From assembly GCA_019096155.1 (NCBI GenBank), contig JAHCVI010000002.1:3472001-3536000 (forward strand): a stretch of DNA of 64,000 nt, given 5' to 3'. The notes below the pieces were generated by a model, which saw nothing but the letters and a program-made list of their open reading frames with translations, made no database searches and had not been told where the DNA came from. Positions 21,915-31,896 of the stretch are shown piece by piece (the stretch's first letter is position 1; each line of letters starts with the position of its first letter). Position numbers and translations under genes: made by a program. This DNA is from Staphylotrichum longicolle. Lineage: Eukaryota > Ascomycota > Sordariomycetes > Sordariales > Chaetomiaceae.

Positions 21915-23240
21915 ATGGACGACAATAGAGGCCAGAGGAGGCAGGGCGAGCCGCCAATCTACCCGGCTTCCAGTTCACGGCACCATCAACCACTCCATGA
22001 CCAATCACAGCAACGGCGGCCGTTCCCGGCGCCCAGGGAGAGAGGACCGGCGCCGCTGAGCACGTCGCCATCGGGGGCAGCCCGGGGAATGGGTGGCTCG
22101 ACGGATACAGCGGGTACTACCAGACACTTCGGCGACAGGCTTCCCGACAACGGCGATGCCGCAGGGCACAATGAGCTACCACCACTCCACAGCCGACTAC
22201 GGGCAGCCGGACTCGCGGCAGACCCAGAGCTTCGGCGGCACGTACACCCCAGCAATGATGTACAACGTGCAGCAGACGGGAGGGCCACAGAGCGCTGCCG
22301 TGTACGATGCGAGTCAGCAGTTTTCCTCGCGGCAGGCTGCAGGATTGCCGATGATGGGGACGGATGTCACGGCCCCTTACTTCTCAAGCGAGCCAACCAA
22401 TGCGGCGGCCACCTCCAGTCTGCAGGCACAGACAGCGTCTTCCAGCACGCCTCAAGTATATCAACAGCCTGGCCTGCACGGTTATTCCGCCGGCAGCATG
22501 CCCGCCATCGGAGGGATGACGACTCAAAGCACCCCCGCTACCGACGTGAGGATGGAGGAGGAGTACCCTGCCGCAGCGGGTCTAGACGAAGCGTATGCCT
22601 CGTACCAGACGGCTCTCAAAGAGATATTTCAAAATGTACGGAACGGCGTGCTGGCGACGGCGAGCGAATCCCTCCTTGGAGTCTCAGACTGGCTCTTGTC
22701 GCATGTTGTCGAATTAGGTATGTTTGATCCCTGCAGCGTGTCTTGTTCAATGAGAAAAAGAGAGGGAGAGAGAGAGAAAGAAAGAGAAAAAGGATAGCGC
22801 TGAGCGTGGCTAATCACCCGTGCTCTTGTCTCTAGGCTTGACTTCTGACGACCAGAATCTGCACGACGAGCGGATTAAGCTGTGGAATGATTTCAACCAC
22901 GCCTGGCTGGCCATGTTCCAGCGGCAGAAGGAGATGATGGAATCAGGCCAGCAGCTGCAGCGCGGGCAGAGCCTAGTTCCGCAGGACGGGCTGCAGAAGA
23001 TGGGCAAGGACCTGGTGAGGCTCTGTGACAGTATCGAGCGTCATGGGCTCGTCGATTACCAATACGGTGTCTGGGAGGAGCAGATTATTGCCAGTAGGTT
23101 TCGTTTCTCTTTCGCTTTCGGGTCTCATTATTTACTGACGATACCCTACACCAGTTTTGGAAGAATGCCTCGACCTTTACGAGTCGTCCAACTCATCGGG
23201 TGGTGGTGGCGAGGGTTCCTCCAACAACCGCCGCCGCTGA
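21915..23240 (+). CDS. Unrecognised Gln/Ser/Tyr-rich protein with conserved-looking helical C-terminus (frameshifted)
   Basis: Three exons (21915-22717, 22836-23093, 23155-23240). The start MDDNRGQRRQGEPPIY opens a low-complexity N-terminal half rich in Gln, Ser, Pro, Tyr and Gly. The C-terminal half looks folded and helical: EAYASYQTALKEIFQNVRNG, LLGVSDWLLSHVVELGL, LWNDFNHAWLAMFQRQKEMM, LVRLCDSIERHGLVDYQYGV, ending in a GGGGEGSSNNRRR tail. I cannot name a family. The layout (disordered Gln-rich part, helical domain, very long upstream region) resembles transcriptional regulators, but no DNA-binding motif is visible. Between about 22095 and 22130 the reading must move to another frame, a net change of two lost bases or one gained. 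A middle stretch DGYSGYYQT in the third frame suggests two one-base losses. The two downstream introns are in phase. Confidence 0.7.
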
Positions 23241-26200
23241 AGCGCCTGACATACGTTTGAGGGGCTGCGGATGGGGTGCGTCTTTGTGGCGCTTGCCGAC
23301 TCCGTTGAGGGCCATCCCCGAGATTTCGTCGTCCCTCTCCATCGGTCCAGATTGAGACGTCATGTACTACCATCGGCACATCTGCCTCTCGCTGACTACC
23401 CCTCTGGTTTGCTTTCCATCTCTGACCAACCATTGGCCGGGTCTTTGTCAAACCATCATGCATGGAGGGGCAAGGAGCGTGCCATCCTGCTTAATTCGTC
23501 GCCTCCCGAAAGCGAGGCTTTTCCTACTTTGGGTATGGGGGTCGAACAACGGGGAATAGAAGGTTGCTCAGCGGCGTCCCCGATACACGAAGCCAAAGGG
23601 GATCAGGGGGTTTGCCAGATGTGTCCCGGGCGGCCTGATCGGACCCCTTCTGCTGGTTCTGGAGTTTTTGGTGTATACTTCTTCTGTTCTACCCGGGCCC
23701 GCGAAGGCAAGGGGTGGTGGACGTGGAAGTACCGCTCAATGGCAGCAGACAAGCAAGGCAGACTCACGAAGGAATCTCATGGGAACACGGAAATGGCAAG
23801 AGACACGACAGATTTGACGATCCCCATACGAACACAGCGGGGCTGTGGGGAGAGATACGAGCATGGCTTCACCGTGTTGTACATGAAAGACGAGACATGG
23901 CGGGACGGGCTACACGGCATGGTTCTGGTTCGGGGAAAGCAAGAGAGAGAAAAAGGAAGTTGGCTGGCCTGACTGTTTCGCTTTTGGGCGGTTGTACGGT
24001 ACTTTGGCTGTACATAGGTGCTTCACTTTCAGCATCTCTGGGAATTAGACAGGGGCGGGCGGGCGCGCTTTGCGTCCCCGACAGCGTATTCAGGGCTCCC
24101 CGAGCGAGGCTGTCCAACGCGGGGCGAGCAAGGGAAATGCAGGATGCAATGCAGGCTGCGGCACGACCCGTTGAGGAGAGTGTTTCCGCAGCTGGGACAC
24201 CCAGGTTTTGTCGGCCAGAGTCCACGGCGGCTGAATACTTGCATTGTGTCTAGACATTTCCACCAAAACAAGACGCCTTGGCGGGGGCTCGCTGGGCCGA
24301 CTTGGCAAAACAAAACATAAAAAGACTATTGGAAACGTCTTCAGCGCCGGCGCAGTGGCAACGGCGAGACAGCGACAGCTGAAGAGCAACGGTTTTTTCT
24401 TTGGGGCCCGCGGGCGTCGCGGCGGTGATCCGGCGCAATCTCAGCTGACCGTGTCGCCGTGGCCCCACGAGCGTGGTTGCTTCACCGAAGTGGGATGCCG
24501 GACGCGCAGGAAATCTCTGTTTGGCTGGGCAGATCGGATTCCCATGCTGAGCCATGCCGCCCACGGCCCAATCATGGCCCTCCATCGATCGCCGGTGGCC
24601 GCGCTAATCCTGCAGACCGCACTGCTGGGACGCGCTATGAGATGCGCCGGCGGCCAATGGGATTTGGAGGCTGCTCTTTTTCCATTTGCCTGATCTTTCT
24701 TCGACCGGTTTCCTGGTCGTGGTTTCGTTGAGAGTGGTCCGTCCCCACTGCCACCACGTCGGGGACCTCGACGGGGCTTTCTTTGTGTCCATGTGTCGGT
24801 GTGTCGATTGAACCAGCCGCGGCATGTCGTAATTAAAACCCTGAGAGAAGAGGCGCCATCTCCGCGATGACCCCCTCTGCTGTTGCACTGCGTCTACACC
24901 CCCCCCAAGAACCAGAAGAGATGATCATGTCTTGGGACCACAAAAGCGTGAAGGTGACCATGTGATACCTTCCCAGTTAGGGTCCCTGCATGCTGCAGGA
25001 TCGGGTGTGACGAAGGCGGGCCCGCTGCAAGATGGATGCGAGACAGAGGGAAGGAACGCAACACACACACTGACACCACACACACACGGGCACGCACACG
25101 CATCTGGAGAAGCCGATCTCGTCAGACTCGAGATGAGACCCCATGCGTGCAGATTGTTCTGAACACTCAAAAGAGCCTTATTGTCGGCGCAAGGGGCCAA
25201 TCATGTGTTTTGGAGCACCGCGGAGACAACAGACACATTGAGACATCTGCCGGGCCTTCTCGGCCGTGCGAAACGACTGGACGACATCATGTCACACACA
25301 CCCCAGTTCATCACCAACACCACTGAGACCGCACATGGAGCAGCTCCCGGCGGTTGCTTGTTCCACTCGCTATCTCCGCCCCGTGTGATCGCATTGCACA
25401 CCGGATGGGGCTAACTTTGTGTGCCAGAGGGGGGCCGAGACATAACTAAACCCGAATCCCCGGAGGAACACTTGCGGACAGGGGGCGGGGCGGAGGCTGT
25501 TTCTTGAACCGGTGTGCCGTGTGACGCCCGGCGCGAAGTGTTGACGTTACCTATTCTGACAACGGTTTCGGGCTTTCTTCTCCCCAAATGGACAGTCACC
25601 GAGGGCCGTGCCTGCTGCCAAACCGTCCGGCGGTGTGCAAGACCCCGTGATTCTGCCTCTCCCCTCTGACACCCACACACATACACACACGCATAGGTAT
25701 TCTTACCTTGTTTTGATCACGATCCGATCTGGTGCTGCAATAGTGCAAAGCACATCCATACGCTAGACTTGCGTGCTAACTATACGCCGAAGAAAACCGC
25801 TCGTCAAGCCGGAAAAAAACAAGGCGAGGAGGAAGATCCGCGGAGATAGTGTGCCAAGAAAAACCAGTCTTCACCCTGTCCCGCCAGCGCCGATTGAGAT
25901 GAGATCTGCCAGTTTTTGAATCTCGGCAGTGCCCAGGCCCAACGCCATGGGTTAGGCGCAACCACAGGACAGGGGGGTTTGGGGGGAAAGGGCCCCTGCT
26001 GACAGTGACTTGCTGACCATTTCGGTAGAGGGAAAAAGGGGGGAAGGAACGCCATTTGAGATGGGAAATCTGACCTGTCGCATCTCACCAACCTGTGTCA
26101 AACCTGGCAACTTTGGAAGCGAATGCGGAAGCATCGGCCGATCGTGGGATTGGGTTGACGTGCGCGCCCACCCTGGCAAAGCTGGAGCGGGCTGGGCCAG

Positions 26201-26486
26201 ATCTTCGACCCAGATATCATGATGCTGGCGTTTGTGCAGCGAGGATTCGCGGTTGCCCAGAGGTCTCTGTCGCTTTGTCACGTTTTTTCACCTTTGGTTG
26301 TCTTTCTTTTTATTTCATTTTTCTTCCTTTTTCCTGGTGCAATGAATCGAAAACTTTTACTCCGTACTCCGTCGTTCGCGGCTCCTTGTGTCTTTGTAGA
26401 TTCCCAAGAGGAGAAACCAGCTCGTGGGGAGAAAGAAACACAAGCAGACAACACTCCAGAAGAATAGATGCTGAGAGATTGAAAAG
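23241..26486. other. 3.2-kb intergenic region, no gene recognised
   Basis: Between the unrecognised plus-strand gene and the convergent F-box-like gene. It contains CA-rich simple repeats (about 25050-25101 and 25669-25694). The longest open frame (23271-23972) begins 30 bp after a stop codon and resembles no protein, so it is probably 3' UTR. Confidence 0.55.
25050..25101 (+). repeat. CA-rich microsatellite
   Basis: Repeated ACACACAC interrupted by TGAC, GGG and CGC. A similar shorter CA tract lies at 25669-25694. Low-complexity intergenic DNA. Confidence 0.7.
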
Positions 26487-28520
26487 TCACTGTAGTCCGT
26501 AATAACATTCATTCCAGAAACTTGGTTCCGGTTCCTTCATGCCGTTTGCATAGAGCTCTTCGTAGCGGTCCTCCATCACGTATCGCTCGACACGCTCCTT
26601 ACTTTCTCTCTTGAGCTTAGCTGTGTGAAGCATTCTGTCGTCGCGGATCCCTGGTGGCACGGTGAACTCCCAGGGATAGGGGAGGTGCACGTAAAACCGG
26701 GCGAGGCCGTCCTTGGCCAGCGGCCTCAGAGAAAGTGCGAGCGCCATATGGGCTCTCCCAATGATACAGCCGTCTGACCAAGGGATCACCATCCTGCGGT
26801 ATGCTCTTGGGCTAACGCAGCTCACTTCTGCTGCGACGAGTCGGATGGTGAGGCCGGCGGCGTTGATCTTGTCGCGGAGCCAGTCGACGGTGGAATGCCA
26901 GTCCTGCATGACAGGGTGTTCTTTTCCAGGCCAGGCCTGGGCAAGGTAGGGCGGGAAGACGAGCTCGAGGAAGCGGAGGTGGGCGAGGCAGTGGACTGGG
27001 ACGACTTCTCGAAGGAACTGAGAGATTGCGAAGCGATCACTTGGGTAGTCAAGGCCGTCGGTTTGTTCGGTCCCTTCAGGTTGTTCGGTCCCGTCAGGTT
27101 GTTCGATCCCTTCAGGTGCGCCTTCAGACTGGCTGGATTCCTGAGATCTATCGGATCCTTCGTCCGGATCTTCGCCCATGAATGGGATTGTCCAACACGG
27201 GTGGTCTATAGAGTCGTGGACGATAAAGCGGTTGCCCGAGAAGAAAGTAAACTGGGCATCCCAACACAAGGTACGACAGATGAGAAACAGAGTAGGTCCC
27301 GGCGGGGCCCAACACTTGCACCTGAATGCAAAGCTGGCGTGGCGCCGGCGGCAAAAACAGCCGATAAAGCCCCAGCGCGGATCGTCATGCCAGTGACAAA
27401 AGAACGGGCGTAGGTCTCTGTCGGTGTACGAGTTAAGAACAGATGTGACATAGCGGCGATCCTGCCTACTCCATGTGACTTCTCTACTCGGGACGATAAG
27501 GTCGGTATACTCGAGGATTCGAAGACGGAGTTCGCGTGGGAGGCTAGCCAAGGTGGCCTGGGAGGACCCGGTGGACGGTATGGGAGATTCATAAGGAGGT
27601 AGGGTGATGCGGCAGGCTTGTAAGACACAGTCACGGGCTGTCTGCTGGAGGCGCGGATCGGGTGTTTTGCAGAGGCGGATCCGGCAGTCTCGTAGCTGGG
27701 GGATAAGGCGGAGCGGGGCCGTGATGAGGGAGGCGATTTCGGGCGCCTGCGTATGGAGAGGGTCAATGTCGCAAACCAAGGCGAGCTCGAGGCGCCCAGT
27801 TGTGATACCGCAGAGGCAGGCCGCGGCCAAGTGCCACTTTGCTACCAAACTCTGGGCTGCCGCCACCTCGTCGTCGCATGTGTCGTCGCCATTGCTCCTG
27901 GGGCCGCTACCAGGTTGGGAGCGTGACACAGGAGTCAACAACGGAAGTTGGTGCGAATCACGGTGAAAGTGCTTGCAACCGTGAAGGCCACCCCAGGGGG
28001 GGTCGAGTTCGTGGCCCTCGAGACAGCACCAGCTGTTACCACTGTCCTCCTCCTGGTGACAGGAAGCCTCGTTGAGAATGACGATGAGATTCGTCAGGAA
28101 CGCGAGTGCTGTCGTAGTCAACGCGTGCAGAGGCCGAAGGGGCTCTGGTTGGGCAGGGTCGTAGCGGAGAACGAACCGGCTGCCTGAATACAAAAGAGCG
28201 GCGGTTTCGGCGTAGATGAGGCGGCAGGATAATAGCAAACCATGAAAGGATCTCGGCTCGGGCGTCGCCCAGTGGAGCTTGCCTTTGTTCAGGTTGAATT
28301 GGTAAGGACGGTCGCTGATGGATGGGACCAAGCCGACGAAGCGGTATATTCGCCGCCGGAGGGGCGGGGAAAGGCTCAAGAGCGGCGGCAATTCGTCCAT
28401 CTTTGTTTGAAAAGCGGCGACGCTGGCGGCTGATTGTTTGGTGTTCAGGTTCTCAAGATTACCTAGGTTCGTTGTTTGATGGTGGTTGGGCATTGGGCAT
28501 TGGGCGGCACAGCGCAGCAA
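26487..28520 (-). CDS. Tandem F-box-like / DUF7730-type fungal protein
   Basis: Uninterrupted frame of 677 codons. The ATG at 28520 is the longest start; the ATG at 28400 (MDELPPLLSLSPPLRRRIYRFVGL) begins exactly at the first conserved block and may be the true start. Two similar units are visible: an F-box-like LPPLLSLSPPLRRRIYRFVGL near the N-terminus and LASLPRELRLRILEYTDLIV near the middle. Each is followed by a segment with LLSCRLIYAETAALLYSGSRF or LFLICRTLCWDAQFTFFSGNRF. Known: this pattern is common in large fungal families of unknown function; F-box members feed substrates to SCF ubiquitin ligases. An acidic Pro/Glu/Gly/Thr/Gln repeat lies between unit 2 and the C-terminus. Paralogues are expected elsewhere in the genome. 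Function is not assigned. Confidence 0.75.
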   Translation of the reverse strand: MLRCAAQCPMPNHHQTTNLGNLENLNTKQSAASVAAFQTKMDELPPLLSLSPPLRRRIYRFVGLVPSISDRPYQFNLNKGKLHWATPEPRSFHGLLLSCRLIYAETAALLYSGSRFVLRYDPAQPEPLRPLHALTTTALAFLTNLIVILNEASCHQEEDSGNSWCCLEGHELDPPWGGLHGCKHFHRDSHQLPLLTPVSRSQPGSGPRSNGDDTCDDEVAAAQSLVAKWHLAAACLCGITTGRLELALVCDIDPLHTQAPEIASLITAPLRLIPQLRDCRIRLCKTPDPRLQQTARDCVLQACRITLPPYESPIPSTGSSQATLASLPRELRLRILEYTDLIVPSREVTWSRQDRRYVTSVLNSYTDRDLRPFFCHWHDDPRWGFIGCFCRRRHASFAFRCKCWAPPGPTLFLICRTLCWDAQFTFFSGNRFIVHDSIDHPCWTIPFMGEDPDEGSDRSQESSQSEGAPEGIEQPDGTEQPEGTEQTDGLDYPSDRFAISQFLREVVPVHCLAHLRFLELVFPPYLAQAWPGKEHPVMQDWHSTVDWLRDKINAAGLTIRLVAAEVSCVSPRAYRRMVIPWSDGCIIGRAHMALALSLRPLAKDGLARFYVHLPYPWEFTVPPGIRDDRMLHTAKLKRESKERVERYVMEDRYEELYANGMKEPEPSFWNECYYGLQ
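27063..27124 (-). repeat. 18-bp coding minisatellite (PEGTEQ-like)
   Basis: About three and a half copies of an 18-bp unit (plus strand close to TTCGGTCCCTTCAGGTTG) encode PDGTEQ / PEGTEQ / TDG units inside the F-box-like protein. The unit length keeps the frame, so copy-number change would alter only linker length. Confidence 0.75.
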
Positions 28521-30400
28521 GCGGAGAAACCGTTAGGTTTGCACTTGTGACGGTGAGCCCAGCATAAGGTATCTCGCATAAAATCGCACGCGAACTCGAT
28601 CTTGAATAAGGCGTTTGGTTTGCTCCAAAAGTTAGACTTTCTGAGTTAAGGAGACACAGTATTCGGGCTTGCGGTGTTGAATATGGGAGATTCGGGTTAG
28701 TTTGGAATCTGCAGTTTGGAGCGACCGTCAACGTGAGAAGAACATGGTATGAAATGGGGAGAAGAACTTCAGGGCCGAGATGCATGTCTGAAGCATATCA
28801 GTAGCATTGTATCTTTGACTTTAGAGCGTGAACAAATGCATCTTTGGGCTGATTTAGACTTGTCGCTTGTAATTCGTTACCAGGTCGCCTGCTAGGAGCA
28901 GTTGAAGATGAAGAGTTCTGGGGAAGTGCGAGAAGTACAAGAAAATCAAGACAGAGAACGAGATAAGAAGTGCAACTTAAAGAGGGGCGACAGTTGACAA
29001 CGGGTTAAAGATGATAACAGTCGAGCGCGGATAGAATTAAAACAAAGGCAATCTTTACGAACTTTCAACGCAAGTTTGGGAATTGTTGTCCGTGATGGAT
29101 TGAAGACGCGTTGTTGAAGACGGAAAGGTAAACGCCGACAGTGAGCATATGGAGCTCGAGGCAGTCAAAGAGCAATTTAATTATGACTGAGAGGTACTCG
29201 TCCTTAGAATCAAAGGCTAGCACAAACTACAAAGCCATCTCTCAGCTGGAAACACGAGTGGTTGGAAGTATCGGCAAAAAGAAAAAAAAAAAGGCCAGGG
29301 TGATGAAACCAGGCACCGTGACCAGTCTGGACCTTAGATTAACTATATGAGTCCTAGTGTCTGCCAGGTATCTTTTGTGTTGTCTCGGTGCTCTGCGAGT
29401 AAACGGAACAAAACTAGTAGACATTCGCGCCCCGAAGACATAACCCACATCCACAAGGGACAAACGCAGCAATTGGAGTAACGTACTTGCATAACGAGTC
29501 GCGCAACATGGCGGGTCGCGCACTGGTAAGGACTATTTGAACATTTAGCTGTGGCACTAACAGCGGGATTAAGTCGGGAATAAGCTGTTAGTGCTGCAGC
29601 TGAATATCCATACAGCCCTTAGCAGTGCGCGACTCGTTGTGTTGCGCGATTCGTTATGCAAGTACGTTAGGCAAAAACCAGCCAAAATAAAACAAGTTCC
29701 CGCATGTCCGAGCTCACCCAGTGCCATCTTTGTGAGGTTGAGTTTGGAGAGAGCGGTGATTATTTGTTCGAGTTAGAAACACTCGCCTCTCATACATCCC
29801 TCATCAGTTTCTTTCGGTATGTGCATGTGATTCAACAATGATTCTACTGCATGTGAGCTGGAGATCTCCTGTGCTCCAATCTCAGTGAAACGTCACCGTT
29901 ATCGATAGCGTCTGTGCCCAAATCAACCTCTGTTGGCTCGTGCTTTCCGCCCCGCTTCTCCCACTTTTGGCTTCTGGTGCAATCCGCCAACCGCCTGCTG
30001 CCCCGCCTCAGCCTTACCTCCACAACCAGACCCTGAAGCTGAGCCTCTTGCACAAGCCCCCTTTTGTGTCGCAAACCAACGGCACGCGATCCCTAGGGAT
30101 AGACTTTCACCAACGGCCGATAAGACCCAAGGCATTTGTTACTACGCACCGAGCAAACATAAAGAGGCGGCAATCTCCGACTTCGAGCTCCTTGCCAACC
30201 GTGCAAGCCCACCGCCTCTTTGCGTTGCGTTGCTGCCGCTGCTGCTGCCGCATCACGAGCCCGAGACCCACCCTTACCACTCGCTTTCGACTTTCGGACC
30301 TCACTCCCAGGGGCTATACCCCGACTCGATACGGCGACTGACGCAGGCGCGGGCGAACCAGGAATCAGACGAAGGTGCCAAGACAATCCGAGCCGGCAAG
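28521..30400. other. 1.9-kb divergent intergenic region containing a MITE-like element
   Basis: Between the F-box-like gene (minus) and calcineurin B (plus). It is AT-richer than its surroundings. Apart from the palindromic element at 29481-29667 and the calcineurin B leader, I see nothing recognisable. Confidence 0.55.
29481..29667. mobile_element. 187-bp palindromic MITE-like element with TA target duplication
   Basis: The left end ACGTACTTGCATAACGAGTC and the right end read on the other strand, ACGTACTTGCATAACGAATC, match at 19 of 20 bases. The match continues for about 84 bp on each arm, around a centre of about 20 bp (GGGATTAAGTCGGGAATA between CACTAACAGC and AGCTGTTAGTG). TA flanks both ends (29479-29480 and 29668-29669). 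Differences between the arms are mostly transitions. There is no coding capacity. Known: Tc1/mariner/pogo-type DNA transposons and their MITEs insert at TA; fungal genomes often mutate repeats by transitions (RIP). Inference: a non-autonomous fold-back MITE. I cannot name the family. Confidence 0.8.
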
Positions 30401-31286
30401 ATGGGCAACACCACCAGCGCTGTGCTGGACAATATCGTCCAGGGGTCCAACTGTACGCTCTCCCCTCACAACCCCTGCGTGCCATGACGGGACGGTATGG
30501 CTGACCGGTGTCTTGATTGCGCGGGGCAGTTGACAGGGAGGAGGTTGACAGGCTGCGAAAGAGGTTCATGAAGTTGGACAAGGTCTGTTCGAGACTGGAA
30601 AGGGTAGCTGGGCGGGAGGGAGCCGGCTGACATGGTGTTCCAGGACAACTCGGGCACGATCGAGCGCGAAGAGTTCCTGAGCCTGCCGCAAATATCGTCG
30701 AACCCGCTCGCTACGAGGTCCGTACCTGCTCGCCGACAGCGCCCCCTTCCGACAGCACCGGAGACTGACGATGGACACGTGTGTACAGAATGATTGCCAT
30801 TTTCGACGAAGACGGTGGCGGTGATGTCGACTTTCAAGAGTTTGTGTCCGGCCTGAGCGCCTTCAGCAGCAAGGGCAACAAGGAGCAGAAGCTGCGGTTT
30901 GCCTTCAAGGTGTACGACATTGACCGGGACGGCTACATCAGCAACGGCGAGCTGTTCATCGTGCTCAAGATGATGGTGGGCAACAACCTCAAGGACCAAC
31001 AGCTGCAGCAGATCGTCGACAAGACCATCATGGAGGCCGACCTTGACGGTGACGGCAAGATCAGCTTTGAGGAGTTTGCAACGATGGTGGGATCGACGGA
31101 TGGTATGTCATCTCACTCCCCTTCCTCTTTCCACAACCAGATCTACAGACCCGCCGTGCAGAACATAACTAACGTTCTCTGTTCCTTAGTCTCGATGAGC
31201 ATGACGCTAGGTGAGTGCTGACGATGTGAAATCTGGGCAAGAGTTCCAGGAGACTTGCTAACTGTGTGGCTGTAGACCAGTTCTGA
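30401..31286 (+). CDS. cnb1: Calcineurin regulatory subunit B
   Basis: Six exons (30401-30452, 30530-30582, 30644-30717, 30789-31102, 31190-31210, 31276-31286) encode 174 residues, the usual size. The start MGNTTSAVLDNIVQGSNF has the N-myristoylation Gly2. Four EF-hands follow: DKDNSGTIEREEF, DEDGGGDVDFQEF, DIDRDGYISNGEL and DLDGDGKISFEEF. The C-terminus is spliced to read VSMSMTLDQF. Known role: it binds the calcineurin catalytic subunit and activates this Ca2+/calmodulin-dependent phosphatase. Five introns, with a 21-nt fifth exon and an 11-nt last exon, make it easy to mis-annotate. All phases fit. Confidence 0.97.
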
Positions 31287-31896
31287 GCAGTGGGGCCCGA
31301 GACTATTATCACGACATGATGAGACTTGCGTTTTTCGTTGACCCTAAAGGGGCCCTTCCAGCTGTTTTGCGATTGAAACTCATAGACAACCTAATGAGAC
31401 ATGAGCTAGGGGGTCCTGCCATTGTTCACCATGCAAGTTGAGTTCTGGAGTAACTAAGCAAGCGATTTCTGGTGTTGCTGTCAAGTTGGAGCTAAGTTGG
31501 GCCTTGGGGGCTAGTTTGGGGCATGTTTGCTGCTTCGCACATAAAGAGTTAAGAAGCTGTGCCTCTTTCTTTTAGAAATATCATGAGCGACCCCTGACAT
31601 GGTCGATTTGGTTGGTCGAGGCGGGGAAGGAAGGAGGCCCCAGTTTTTCCCAGTTCAGGGAGCCAATCGCCAGAGATGATAACAGCAAGCAAACTCTGCG
31701 CCGAGCTGCGCCCGGGCAACTCTGCAACGACACTCCATCAAGACACGAGACTTTGGCCATCAAAATATCGACAACCACGCCAGTTTTGCATCAAAAAACT
31801 CGGCAGACCGGTTTCGCATGGCACCTTGAATGACCGAGATTTTTTTCCCCCGGGGTTTCCCCAGGCTTCTTGCCAAACTTACCTCCTGCAGCAGCC
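31287..31896. other. Intergenic region, cnb1 to epl1
   Basis: 610 bp holding the cnb1 3' flank and the epl1 promoter. No motif or gene recognised. Confidence 0.45.

Noticed and set aside
23271..23972. 233-codon plus-strand open frame
   Set aside because: Begins 30 bp after the stop of the 21.9-kb gene, no motif, mixed composition, overlapped by other frames; most likely 3' UTR.
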